A DNA stretch of 64,000 bases from CBDFLS01 sp965249185 (GTDB taxonomy: Bacteria; Chloroflexota; Dehalococcoidia; Lucifugimonadales; Australimonadaceae). The number at the start of each line of letters is the position of its first letter. Position 1 is the first letter of the stretch. The notes under the pieces are model-generated. The model made no database searches, had not been told where the DNA came from, and saw only the letters and a list, made by a program, of their open reading frames with translations. The DNA is taken from positions 1,426,001-1,490,000 of the forward strand of contig CBDFLS010000002.1 of assembly GCA_965249185.1 (NCBI GenBank), in the 5' to 3' direction. The position numbers were made by a program, and so were the translations under genes. Below, piece after piece: positions 1 to 8,794 of the stretch.

Positions 1-1722
1 GGTTGTTCGCGTCCAGCGTCAACTCCTCCACCACCGCATCGCCGCCGGTGCCCCGCACCAGCCGGACCACGTAGGCCTGGGGAACGCGGTTGCCCGGGAC
101 CCGCACGAACCCCCGAGCGGTCCAGCCGCCGTCGGACTCCGCATCGTCGTCGAAGTCCAGCTCGGGGATGGAGATATCGTCCAAGCACCAGCCGTCGCCG
201 TTGACCGTCTCGTCCGTGACGTACTCGAAGCGGAGCTGCACGGGCTGTCCGGCGAACGGAGTTAGGTCCATGCGCTCCGGCACCCAGCCGTCCGAGCGGC
301 CTGTTTAGCCTGGGCCCAAGGCGTTGCGCAGCGGGTCCTCGGACGTGGTGTGCTTCCCCTCCAGGGCCTGCCAGCGCAGTCCGCCGTCGGTGGATACCGC
401 CACGTAGCCATAGTCCCACGACTCCTCTATTCGATGCCACATCCAGAAGCGGAGCGTGGCCGACTCGACGCCGCTGAGGTCCACGGTCCGGGTCAGCGTG
501 GTGTCGATGGAGTCGCCCCGGTTGCTCCACCAGCACGCCTCGCCACCGTGGGGCTCCACGGGCAGCAAGGGCGTGGGGGCGACGCCGGTGAAGGTTAGCT
601 CCAGCGGCGACGACGGCTCCACGCTGATGTACCGGGCGCCGTACTGGGGCACCTTGCCGTCCACGACGCCGGGGCCGTTCAGCTCCCCCTCCACCCGCAC
701 CGTCCCCTCCGGCCTGTCATACCCGTAGCGCCCGCTGGTGGCGCTCACGTAGTTGGCCACCACCCAGTCGGCGAACAGCGCCTCGAAGGTGAGGTGCGGC
801 GCGACAGCCGCCAGATAGGCCCGGACGCCCGCCACGCCATCGGCGGGCCCCGCCACCAGCCGGCTGAGGCTCTCGGCGCCGCCGGTCCGTCCCATGAGGT
901 AGCGCAGGAAGAGGGAGGCGCCCCCGTAGTTGGCCCCGGCCGACAGCGGCGTCTCCGGCCACTGCATGAATCGCGTATCGGGCCGCGAGAGGAACAAGCG
1001 GTCCACCGAGGCCCGTGGAAAGCCCGCCAGGGACGCCGCGAACTCCGACAGCCCCTCGCCCACCCACGTCTCCTCGCCCGGGTCGACGAACCCATGGACG
1101 AGGTGCTGCAGCTCGTGGGCCAGAGTGCCCATGTGGCCCCCGGAGCCGATCTCGGCGCCGGCATCGATATAGAGCATGGCGCGCTCGTTGCTGTAGGGGT
1201 GAACCGCGGCGGGATAGCGGTCGACGCCGCTGACGTAGCCCGCCGCGCCCCGGAGCTGGGCGTGAAGTACGGTGATCGGCCCCTCTGGGCCCGCTTCACC
1301 GCTGAAGGCGCCGGCCACCAGTGGGTAGACCTCCTGGTCGAACTGTCTGGCCGCCCGCTCCAGCGCGTCCTGGGGGACCTCCACGTCCGTGGCCACGTAC
1401 CACATCGCCCGCTCGCCCGCGTAGCGGAGGCCCGCCGGGTGCCGGCGGTCCTCCAGGTCCAGGATATCCAGCACCCAGAAGGCGTGACGCCGCCCCACCG
1501 GCTCCCGGGGATAGAGCTGCTCTTGCGAGAGGGGCCCGGCGATGACCCCACGGTAGGCACGGGCCAGGGCGGGAAGGTCCAGGTCGGGAGCGTCGGGAAT
1601 CGCGACGAAGGCGGGAGGCGGCCCCGCCGAAGCGGAGGCCTGCGGCGTGGCGGCGCGCCGGAGCAGCCCAGGAGCGGCAGGAGGACCGCGCAGGCCAGGA
1701 GGAACGGGAGAGCGCGGCGCAT
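1..1722 (-). pseudogene. M6/immune-inhibitor-A-like secreted metalloprotease lipoprotein, broken by a frameshift and an in-frame stop; runs off the window edge
   Basis: The N-terminus has a lipoprotein signal (hydrophobic run then LLGCS, residues ~16-20). Just after it, near 1648-1652, the frame must shift by one base: the downstream frame reads PPPAFVAIPDAPDLDLPALA and continues into the protease body. The body holds a zinc motif HELQH followed about 20 residues later by E in WVGEGLSEFAA, typical of gluzincin proteases. At 305-307 an in-frame TAA replaces the expected aromatic residue of a GYTG-type motif; the same frame continues as TGRSDGWVPERMDLTPFAG to position 1, which resembles the jelly-roll region of M6 peptidases. 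The start overlaps the pth stop (ATGA). Likely an exported peptidase in origin. The family call rests on motif memory; the two lesions are read directly. Confidence 0.6.
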
Positions 1723-2306
1723 CAGTTGAACCGGTTCATGGCCTCCTGGACCCCCTCGGCCAGAAAGACCTCCACGGTCTCGACCGCGCGCTCCACCGCC
1801 TCGGCCAGCAGGCGCTCCTCTGCTGACGAGAACCTGCTCAACACATGGGCGATGGCATCGGTGTTGCCATCGGGCCGTCCGATGCCGACCCTGAGCCTGG
1901 CGTAGTCTTGGCTCGCCAGCTCAGCGGCGATGGACTCGAGGCCCCGGTGCCCGCCGGCCCCGCCGGAGGCCCGCAGCCGGAGCTTGCCCAGGGGCAGGTC
2001 CATGTCGTCGGCGATAACCAGCAGCCGTGAAGGTGCGACGGCGTACCGGTCCCGAAGGTACCGAACCGCTCTGCCGCTCTCGTTCATGAACGTCCGCGGC
2101 TTGGCCAGCAGCACGGGCCAGCCCTCCACGTCGCCACGCCCGGCGACCGTCCAACGCCGGCGGTCGGCCAGGCTGATGCCGTGCCGCCGTGCCAGCAGCT
2201 CCAGGCAGCGGAAGCCGACGTTGTGACGGCTGCCACGGTACTCGCGGCCGGGATTGCCAAGGCCCACGATCACGTAGTCAGCGGCGGAGAAACCCCCGGG
2301 GCTCAC
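1722..2306 (-). CDS. pth: Peptidyl-tRNA hydrolase
   Basis: A 194-residue cytosolic enzyme that releases tRNA from prematurely dropped peptidyl-tRNA. The family signatures are all present: GLGNPG near residues 15-20 with the catalytic-site Asn, SRHNVGF with the catalytic His near residue 28, FMNESG near 73-78, DDMDLPLGKLR near 99-109 and GGAGGHRGLESI near 113-124. Length is normal. The start is GTG at 2306, preceded by a strong GGAGGAGA Shine-Dalgarno stretch. It sits 27 bases downstream of the large unusual gene and its stop overlaps the start of the protease remnant, so the three genes are probably co-transcribed. Confidence 0.95.
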   Translation of the reverse strand: MSPGGFSAADYVIVGLGNPGREYRGSRHNVGFRCLELLARRHGISLADRRRWTVAGRGDVEGWPVLLAKPRTFMNESGRAVRYLRDRYAVAPSRLLVIADDMDLPLGKLRLRASGGAGGHRGLESIAAELASQDYARLRVGIGRPDGNTDAIAHVLSRFSSAEERLLAEAVERAVETVEVFLAEGVQEAMNRFN

Positions 2307-2333
2307 GGTCTCATCTCCTCCAACTCGGCGTCG

Positions 2334-4370
2334 TCATGCTCCCCGCTCCCGGCTGGGGTCCGAGAGCAGCTCCCGAATAAACTGGACCAGCTCATCGCTG
2401 AGCACCTGGGCCAGGCCGGAGAGGTCGCTGACCTGCACCACGTCGATGAACCGCTGCAGCTTGGTCGTCCGCTCGCTCCGCAGCAAACGGCTGGCCACCT
2501 TCCCGCCGAGGCGGCGGTTCTGCTGGCCCAAGGTGCCCGCCACGTAGCCCCCCAGCTCCTCTACCTCCCGGGTGGGCGGCTCCCTCTCCACGCTGAGCCC
2601 ACACGCAGGGCACCGGGGCGAGCGCTCGATCTCCCGCGCCTCCAGGGCCCACGGGCAGCCTGCCACGCTGTTGTACAGCTCCTCAACCAGGCCGGCAAGC
2701 TCAGGCGCCACGGCGTCCCCCAGCTCCCGGATGACGTTCAGCCGTTCCAGGGCCTGGGCCTGAAGCCGGATACCGGCCATGCGCTGCCCCAGCAGGCCCA
2801 TCTGGGCGTGGTAGGCATCGTGATGGCGGATGTATGCCGTGGCGAAGCGGCGGCGGAACAGGAGGGCCGCCTCCACCAGGCCCGGCCACTGGTGCGGGGC
2901 AACCAGAAGCTCGCTGGACCGCAGGCGTTGCAGCAAAAGCTGCCGCTCCGTGGCGAGCTCTCCACTTCCCTCGGGCAGCGCCGCATCGTCCAGATAGGCG
3001 ATGGCCTCCACCAGGCGGGGCACCGCGTCCAGCCCCCGGCGCCAGGCCTGCCAGCGCCTCAGGTCCGCCTGGAACTCCCGGACCGTCCCGAAGAGCCGTT
3101 GGGCCTCATCCAGCAGCCCACGCTCGTCGCCGACGCGGACAAGCTTCTGGAGGCGTCCCTGGACATCCTCTCGCCGCCACTCCCGGCCCTGGGCCTGGGC
3201 CAAGGACTCCAGCGCCCCGGAGACCTCACCGCTCTCATAGACAGCCCTGCTCAGGTTGTTCACCCACGTCTGAAGCAGGCGCCGGCGCGTGGAAGGTGGG
3301 CCTTCCGGAAGCTCAAACTGGGGGTCCACGGTCTGCAGATAAGGGAGCACCTGCTCCCAGGGGTCGTCCCTGGCCGGCCCGATCCGCCGCATATCGCTCC
3401 GCAGGTCGGCCGGCCAGGCCAGCGACGAGACCATCTCGCCGGTCAGCCGGTTGGAGGGCAGCGGCTCCCCGTCCCGGCGTCGAAGCCCGTGGCCACGGCG
3501 CAGCCCAAGCTCAAGGGGAGCCCCGCCATGCCGGACACACAGGAGCATGAAGAGGTCGGCCAACGGATAGGTGAGGCCGTGATAGTGGGCCAGCCGCCAC
3601 TCCAGAACGCGGCCGTCCGCCTCAACCCCCCGCTCCTCCAGCTCGGTCTCGATGAGCCGGAAGGCCGGACAGAGCGAGGGGTCCAGGGAGCCGGGAGCAT
3701 CGGGGTTGCGAAGCCCCAGGGCTGGGGCGAACGAGTCCAGGGCTTTGAGGGCCTCCATTCGAGGACGAGAGAGCATGACCCCATCGAAGAGCAGCGGTGC
3801 GTCCCGCTCAGGCCGCAGGGGCCGGTCCATGAGGGATGGACTGATGGGCAGCCGAGGATAGGCCTGGGCCAGGAGCTGGCCCCCGAGACGACGCGCCCAC
3901 TGGGCCATATCGCCATCCGCGAAAACGTCGGCCGGGTCGGGAGTCCGGGCCGCCGTGCAGAGAATACGGCCAGCGGCGTAGGCCTGAGCGTTGTTCCGGG
4001 AGAGGAGGCCCTCCAGCTCCCGGGCCTGGGACTCCATGGCCTGCCGGGCCGCCTCCGCCGCCGGCGCCCGCTCCTCCAGGTACTGAGTCTGGGCCTCCCG
4101 GACCACGCGAAGCTCGCGGCGGGTCTGCTCGCCAGCCCGGTCCGGCCCCGTGCGGGGAACACAGACGGCTATGCGGGAGTCCTGAAACGGCCCGGGCGGG
4201 TCGTCATTCGGCGCCTCCAGGAAGACGACCCGAAAGTAGGCGTCGGCCCGGAGCTCTTCGCCAAATGGAGCATCCCACCCCGTTGCCCTAACGACCTCTC
4301 CCGGATACTCGATGCCGTGGTGGACGACTTCCTGCAAGCTGGTTACCGACCCGACGGAGGGCATGTCCAC
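2334..4370 (-). CDS. Large unrecognised protein with a C-terminal CxxC element; possible C-terminal half of a DUF6079/PglY-like ATPase
   Basis: A 678-residue protein starting at GTG 4370 (ATG 4364 also possible); an in-frame TAA lies shortly upstream, so the frame cannot extend further. No signal peptide, membrane segment or Walker A motif is visible. The middle is helix-rich with many Leu/Arg/Glu, and the last ~110 residues contain CPWALEAREIERSPRCPACG, a probable zinc-binding knuckle, followed by an amphipathic tail. This layout recalls the C-terminal part of DUF6079 proteins (PglY/BrxC of type 2 BREX), whose N-terminal P-loop domain would then be absent. That match is from memory and weak. 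Neighbours (ligA upstream, pth downstream) are housekeeping genes and no other phage-defence gene is nearby. Treat as unknown function. Confidence 0.7.
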   Translation of the reverse strand: MDMPSVGSVTSLQEVVHHGIEYPGEVVRATGWDAPFGEELRADAYFRVVFLEAPNDDPPGPFQDSRIAVCVPRTGPDRAGEQTRRELRVVREAQTQYLEERAPAAEAARQAMESQARELEGLLSRNNAQAYAAGRILCTAARTPDPADVFADGDMAQWARRLGGQLLAQAYPRLPISPSLMDRPLRPERDAPLLFDGVMLSRPRMEALKALDSFAPALGLRNPDAPGSLDPSLCPAFRLIETELEERGVEADGRVLEWRLAHYHGLTYPLADLFMLLCVRHGGAPLELGLRRGHGLRRRDGEPLPSNRLTGEMVSSLAWPADLRSDMRRIGPARDDPWEQVLPYLQTVDPQFELPEGPPSTRRRLLQTWVNNLSRAVYESGEVSGALESLAQAQGREWRREDVQGRLQKLVRVGDERGLLDEAQRLFGTVREFQADLRRWQAWRRGLDAVPRLVEAIAYLDDAALPEGSGELATERQLLLQRLRSSELLVAPHQWPGLVEAALLFRRRFATAYIRHHDAYHAQMGLLGQRMAGIRLQAQALERLNVIRELGDAVAPELAGLVEELYNSVAGCPWALEAREIERSPRCPACGLSVEREPPTREVEELGGYVAGTLGQQNRRLGGKVASRLLRSERTTKLQRFIDVVQVSDLSGLAQVLSDELVQFIRELLSDPSRERGA

Positions 4371-4446
4371 ATCCTCGCTGCGTTTCGCAGCCGCACCGCC
4401 GCCTTACGGCGACGCGGCTGACCGATCGCTCACGCTCCTGGAGCTC

Positions 4447-6468
4447 TCACGGCAGGCCCCCGATCAGCTCCCTGAACTCCCGCTCCAAGAGCACCGGCAC
4501 CTCCAACCGCTCGGCGTCGGCAAGCTTGGAGCCGGGGTCCTCGCCCGCGACAAGATAGTCGGTCTTCTTGCTCACGCCGCCGTCCACGCGGCCGCCCAGC
4601 TCTTTGATGAGCCCCTCGATCTGCGAGCGGGTGAGCTGAGCGAGGCGTCCGGTGACCACCAGCCGCTTGCCCGCCAGCGGCTGCGGGCCCTGAGTGGCGG
4701 CCGCCCGCTCCATCTCCATGGTGACGCCCGCCGCCCGGAGGCGCTCGACGACCCGGCGGTTCCCCTCCTGGCTGAAGTGGGCGGCGATGGCCTGGGCCAC
4801 GGTGGGCCCGATACCGGGAATGGCATCCAGCTCCTCCTGCGTGGCCTCCGCCAGCCGCTGTACGCCGCCGAAGCGCCGGACCAGCAGCTCGGCCGTCTCC
4901 GAGCCCACGTGGAGGATGCCCAGAGCGAAGACCACCGCGGGCAGGGGCCGGCCCTTGCTGGCCACGATGCCCGCCAGCAGGTTATCGGCGCTCTTATCGG
5001 CCATGCGCTCCATTTCCAGAAGCTGCTCCTTGGTAAGCCCGTAGATATCCGGCGGCTCCCGCACCAGGCCCGCCTCCAGCAGCACGCCGACCAGCTTACT
5101 CCCCAGGCCCTGGATGTTCATGGCGCCCCGGGAGACGAAGTGGCGGAGCCGCTCGTAGGCCTGGGCGGGACAGAGGCTGTTGGCGCACCGGTGCATCGCC
5201 TCGCCTTCGGGGCGGGTGACCGGCTCGCCACACACGGGGCACCGCTCCGGCATCAGGAAGGGCCGCTCATCGCCGGTGCGCCGGTCCACCACGGGCCCCA
5301 CCACCTGGGGGATCACCTCGCCCGCCCGCTCCACGATGACGTAATCGCCCACGCGGATGTCCTTGCGCCGGATGTCGTCCTCGTTATGGAGCGTGGCCTG
5401 CTTGACGGTGACACCGCTTACCTGCACCGGCTCCAGGACCGCGTAGGGGTTCAGGCTGCCCGTGCGCCCGACGTTGATGCCGATCTCCAGGAGCTTGGTG
5501 ACGACCTGCTCCGACGGGAACTTGTAGGCGATGGCCCACCGGGGCTCCCGGCCCACGAACCCCATGTGGCGCTGGTAGTCGAGGCGGTCCACCTTCACCA
5601 CCACGCCGTCGGTCTGGTAGTTCTTCTCGTGGCGGTCGTCCAGCCATCGGCGGTGGTAAGCCTCCGCCTCCTCCAGGGCGCCGGCCTGCTCTATCTCCGG
5701 ACTGACGCGGAAGCCGAGCTCGCGCAGCCAGGCCAGCACCTCCCAGTGGGTGTCGGGGTATGCGCCCCCCTCCACCCAGCCGAGCTGGTAGATGAAGATG
5801 TCCAGGGGCCGCGAGGCCGTGATGCGTGGGTCGAGCTGGCGCAGGGAGCCGGCGGCCGAATTGCGCGGGTTGGCGTAGAGGGGCTCGCCCCGCTCGGCGC
5901 GCTCCTCGTTGAGCCGGCGGAAGCCGTCCAGCGGAAAGTAGACCTCGCCCCGCACCTCCAGGCGCCGGGGCACGGAACTGCCGCCTCGCAGCAGCAGGGG
6001 CACCGAGGAGATGGTGCGGACATTGGCGCTTACATCCTCGCCCCGGAGGCCGTCGCCACGGGTGGCGCCCCTGGCCAGCTTGCCCTCCTCGTAGGTGAGG
6101 GCGATGGCCAGACCGTCGATCTTCGGCTCGCACACCATCTGGAAGGAATCGGTCTCCAGCAGCGCCGAGGCGCGCCGGTGCCAGGCCGCCAGCTCCGCCT
6201 CGTCGAAGGCGTTGGCCAGGCTGAGCATGGGCTGGGGGTGCTCCACCTCCTGGAACTCCGGCGACGGCGCGGCGCCAACCCGTTGGGTGGGCGACTCCGG
6301 GGTCACCAGCTCAGGATGCGCCTCCTCCAGGGCGCGGAGCTCCCGCATGAGCACGTCGTACTGCGCGTCGCCGACCAAGGGCGAGTCGAGGACGTAGTAG
6401 CGGTAGTTGTGGAGATTGATGTCGTCGCGGAGGCGCTCGGCCCGCTCGACGGTCGCCCGGTCAGCCAT
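4447..6468 (-). CDS. ligA: NAD-dependent DNA ligase
   Basis: A 673-residue enzyme that seals nicks in replication and repair using NAD. In order: adenylation domain with the YxxLD substrate-binding start (NYRYYVLDSPLVGDAQYD) and the nucleotidyl-lysine motif CEPKIDG (Lys116), ARGATRGDG and ANVRTI motifs, OB fold, a four-cysteine zinc finger (CPVCGEPV...CANSLCPAQ), helix-hairpin-helix repeats (e.g. IPGIGPTVAQAIA) and a C-terminal BRCT domain (LAGKRLVVTGRL...GGVSKKTDYLVAG). The start at ATG 6468 matches the usual family N-terminus and has GGGAG upstream; an extension to 6528 would add 20 residues unlike the family. Divergent from the DUF1015 gene. Confidence 0.97.
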   Translation of the reverse strand: MADRATVERAERLRDDINLHNYRYYVLDSPLVGDAQYDVLMRELRALEEAHPELVTPESPTQRVGAAPSPEFQEVEHPQPMLSLANAFDEAELAAWHRRASALLETDSFQMVCEPKIDGLAIALTYEEGKLARGATRGDGLRGEDVSANVRTISSVPLLLRGGSSVPRRLEVRGEVYFPLDGFRRLNEERAERGEPLYANPRNSAAGSLRQLDPRITASRPLDIFIYQLGWVEGGAYPDTHWEVLAWLRELGFRVSPEIEQAGALEEAEAYHRRWLDDRHEKNYQTDGVVVKVDRLDYQRHMGFVGREPRWAIAYKFPSEQVVTKLLEIGINVGRTGSLNPYAVLEPVQVSGVTVKQATLHNEDDIRRKDIRVGDYVIVERAGEVIPQVVGPVVDRRTGDERPFLMPERCPVCGEPVTRPEGEAMHRCANSLCPAQAYERLRHFVSRGAMNIQGLGSKLVGVLLEAGLVREPPDIYGLTKEQLLEMERMADKSADNLLAGIVASKGRPLPAVVFALGILHVGSETAELLVRRFGGVQRLAEATQEELDAIPGIGPTVAQAIAAHFSQEGNRRVVERLRAAGVTMEMERAAATQGPQPLAGKRLVVTGRLAQLTRSQIEGLIKELGGRVDGGVSKKTDYLVAGEDPGSKLADAERLEVPVLLEREFRELIGGLP

Positions 6469-6531
6469 GGCTAGCTCCCTGCCCGCCACCGCACGACTCT
6501 GGCAGGATATGGTACAGCCCAGGGTCAAGCT

Positions 6532-6562
6532 TTGGACGCTTATCGGCGCGGGCCATTATACT
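6532..6562 (+). promoter_or_regulatory. Predicted sigma70-type promoter of the DUF1015 gene
   Basis: TTGGAC at 6532-6537 and TATACT at 6557-6562, spaced by 19 bases, lie in the divergent interval between ligA and the DUF1015 gene. The start site would fall near 6569, leaving a leader of about 25 bases before GTG 6595. Confidence 0.5.
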
Positions 6563-6594
6563 GGGCCGCGTATCCTCATTCCCACGAGAGCACT

Positions 6595-7893
6595 GTGGCC
6601 GATTTTCGACCCTTTCGCGGCATCCGCTACAACCCTGCGGTGGCCGGGCCCCTGGAGGCCCTGGTCTGCCCTCCCTACGATGTGCTCTCCGAGGCCCAGG
6701 AGCGGGAGCTGCTGGAGCGGAGCCCCCACAATATGGTCCGGCTGGAGTTGGCGGAGCGCCCGGAGCCGCTTCCGGCGGAGCGGTACACCACCGCCGCCGG
6801 GCACTATCGCCGGTGGCTCAGCCATGACGCGCTCCAGCGGGACGCTGAGCCAGGATTCTATCTGCTCCGGCAGCGGTTCCCCCACGCCGGAGGCGGGGCG
6901 GAACGGTACGCGCTGGTGGGCGCTTTGCGGCTGGAGGAGCCCGGCCGGGACGTCCTGCCCCACGAGCAGACCGCCGAGAGTCCCAAGCGGGACCGGCTGG
7001 CGCTGATGCAGGCGTGCGCGGCCAACTTCAGCCCCATCATGGCCCTCTATCAGGACCACGGCCACCAGGTGGAGACGGTGCGCAACAGGACCATCGCCCG
7101 CGCTCCCGAGACGGAGTTCACGGATGGCGCGGGGCAGCAGTATGCCCTCTGGCGCATCACTGAGCCGAGGCCCGTGCAGGCGGTGCGGGAGACGCTGGCC
7201 TCCCAGCCGGTCTACCTGGCGGACGGCCATCACCGCTACGAGACGGCGCTGACCTACCGAGGGCTGGCGCGGCGGAGCGGCGACGGCCCGGAGCAAGCCG
7301 CGGACTTCGTGATGGCGGGCCTCATCCCGCTCGACGACCCGGGCCTGCTGGTGCTCCCTTATCACCGGGTCGTGGGAGGCGTGGCCCCCGAGCTCTTCGC
7401 CGCGCTCCGGGAACGCATGCGCCAGCTCTTCACGGTCCAGCTAGCGGACGTGGCCACCCTCACACCCGGCCCTCTGGAGGCGCTGGTGGCCCAGGAGGGA
7501 GCGTCGCGCCCGGCCATGGGCTTGGTGGGCCCCAGCGGTGAAGGCCCGTACCTGCTCTCCCTCAGGGAGCCCGCCGTGGGCCAGTGGCGCGAGGCCCAGG
7601 GACCCGCGACGGCGGTGCGCCAGGTGGAGACGTGGCTGCTCCAGGAGACGCTGCTGCGGCCGGTCCTCGGCGACGGGTTCGAGGGCTACGTGAGCTACGT
7701 GCACGACGGTCAGGAGGCGCTGGAGATGGTGGCCTCGGGCCGGGGGCAGCTTGCCTTCTTCCTTCGGGGTATTCCGCCGCTCCTCTTCCAGCAGGTGGTG
7801 TCCGCCGGCATGCGGCTGCCGCGCAAGAGCACTTACTTCCACCCCAAGCTGCCCAGCGGGATGGTGATCAACCCGCTGGAGGGTGAGCTGTAG
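6595..7893 (+). CDS. DUF1015 family protein
   Basis: A 432-residue soluble protein. The N-terminus ADFRPFRGIRYNPA, followed by CPPYDVLS and the segment YLADGHHRYETALTYR near the middle, are hallmarks of DUF1015 (Pfam), an uncharacterised family. GTG 6595 is chosen because it places the RPFRGIRYN motif at residue 4, as in the family, and lies just after the predicted promoter; an ATG at 6532 would lie upstream of the -10 box. In some Firmicutes and Thermotogae, members of this family cluster with serine-biosynthesis genes, and here a class V aminotransferase and serA lie 3-4 kb downstream; a link is only a suggestion. No catalytic function is known to me. Confidence 0.88.
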   Translation: MADFRPFRGIRYNPAVAGPLEALVCPPYDVLSEAQERELLERSPHNMVRLELAERPEPLPAERYTTAAGHYRRWLSHDALQRDAEPGFYLLRQRFPHAGGGAERYALVGALRLEEPGRDVLPHEQTAESPKRDRLALMQACAANFSPIMALYQDHGHQVETVRNRTIARAPETEFTDGAGQQYALWRITEPRPVQAVRETLASQPVYLADGHHRYETALTYRGLARRSGDGPEQAADFVMAGLIPLDDPGLLVLPYHRVVGGVAPELFAALRERMRQLFTVQLADVATLTPGPLEALVAQEGASRPAMGLVGPSGEGPYLLSLREPAVGQWREAQGPATAVRQVETWLLQETLLRPVLGDGFEGYVSYVHDGQEALEMVASGRGQLAFFLRGIPPLLFQQVVSAGMRLPRKSTYFHPKLPSGMVINPLEGEL

Positions 7894-7911
7894 GCCCAAG
7901 CTGCCCGGAAG

Positions 7912-8769
7912 CTACCGGATACGGCGCCACGAGGTGCCGGCGGTGGCGGCCATGAAGCGGGCGTGGAGGGCCGGGTTGGCGGCGATGGCCGCCGCGCCGT
8001 GAAAGGTGGCGGGAGGTCCTTGGAGATCCGTGACCACGCCCCCGGCCTCCCGTACCAACAGCAGGCCCGGCGCCAGGTCCCACGGCCCCAGATGGTGGTG
8101 CGTGTAGATATCGATGCGCCCCGCGGCGGCGTAGGCCAGGCCCAGGGCGGCGGAGCCCATGACACGGATGGCCTGCATGCCGGGCCACAGCCCCTGCACC
8201 ATCTCCAACAGCCAGTCCGCCTGCTGGTCCACGTACCCCATGTCGAAGCCCAGCACGCTCATCTCCAGGCTCTCCGTGGACGACACCGAGATGCGCTCGC
8301 CGTTCAGGAAAGCGCCCTGGCCCGTCTCGGCGTGGAACAGCTCGTTCCGCACCGGGTCGTAGGTGAGGCCCAGCACCGGGTCGTACGTGGGGCCCAGCAC
8401 CCCGTCGCGGCTCTTCACCAGGGCCAGGTTCACGGCGAAGTGGGGCACGCCATTGGCGAAGTTGCGGGTGCCGTCGATGGGGTCCAGCACCCAGGTGTAG
8501 GGCCCGCTGCCGGGAGCCGCGCCCGACTCCTCGGCCAGCACGCCGAAGTCCGGGAACTCCTCGCGCAGCATGGCCAGGGCCGCCGCCTCCACGGCGGTGT
8601 CGGCCTCCGTGACGATGTCGGCTCGCCCCTTGTGGCTGATGGCGGGAGCGCCGGCGGAGCCGGCGGGCGCATCGAACCACCGCATGATGAGCCGGCCCGC
8701 CTCGCGCACGGTCTCCTCCGCCACCTGATGAGCGGAGCGTCCGCTGCGACCGACGGGAAGGGTGGGCAT
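7912..8769 (-). CDS. Inositol monophosphatase family protein
   Basis: A 285-residue Mg-dependent sugar/inositol phosphatase relative. Metal-site motifs are in place: EADTAVE, LAEESG, the signature WVLDPIDGTRNF and the C-terminal GPWDLAPGLLLVREAGG. Start ATG 8767-8769 gives the usual N-terminus; the reading frame upstream overlaps trpS coding sequence and is spurious. An odd feature is a directly repeated GxTYDPV (GPTYDPVLGLTYDPVR) where relatives have a single YDPV, caused by a 24-bp tandem duplication. Substrate is unknown: bacterial members act on inositol-1-phosphate, histidinol phosphate, fructose-1,6-bisphosphate or PAP. It lies 25 bases downstream of trpS, same strand. Confidence 0.9.
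   Translation of the reverse strand: MPTLPVGRSGRSAHQVAEETVREAGRLIMRWFDAPAGSAGAPAISHKGRADIVTEADTAVEAAALAMLREEFPDFGVLAEESGAAPGSGPYTWVLDPIDGTRNFANGVPHFAVNLALVKSRDGVLGPTYDPVLGLTYDPVRNELFHAETGQGAFLNGERISVSSTESLEMSVLGFDMGYVDQQADWLLEMVQGLWPGMQAIRVMGSAALGLAYAAAGRIDIYTHHHLGPWDLAPGLLLVREAGGVVTDLQGPPATFHGAAAIAANPALHARFMAATAGTSWRRIR
8351..8398. repeat. 24-bp perfect-frame tandem duplication inside the phosphatase gene
   Basis: Two adjacent 24-bp units (8351-8374 and 8375-8398) differ at two positions and keep the reading frame, doubling the TYDPV element of the phosphatase. Confidence 0.85.
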
Positions 8770-8794
8770 GCCGCCGTCCTCTGAGGGTCTGGGG

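Noticed and set aside
2334..4370. A complete BREX or other phage-defence system around the PglY-like protein
   Set aside because: No methyltransferase, phosphatase (PglZ), Lon-like protease or kinase gene is present nearby.
2181..4421. Long plus-strand open frames opposite the 678-residue protein and ligA
   Set aside because: They are high-GC shadow frames with low-complexity composition; the minus strand has recognisable domains.
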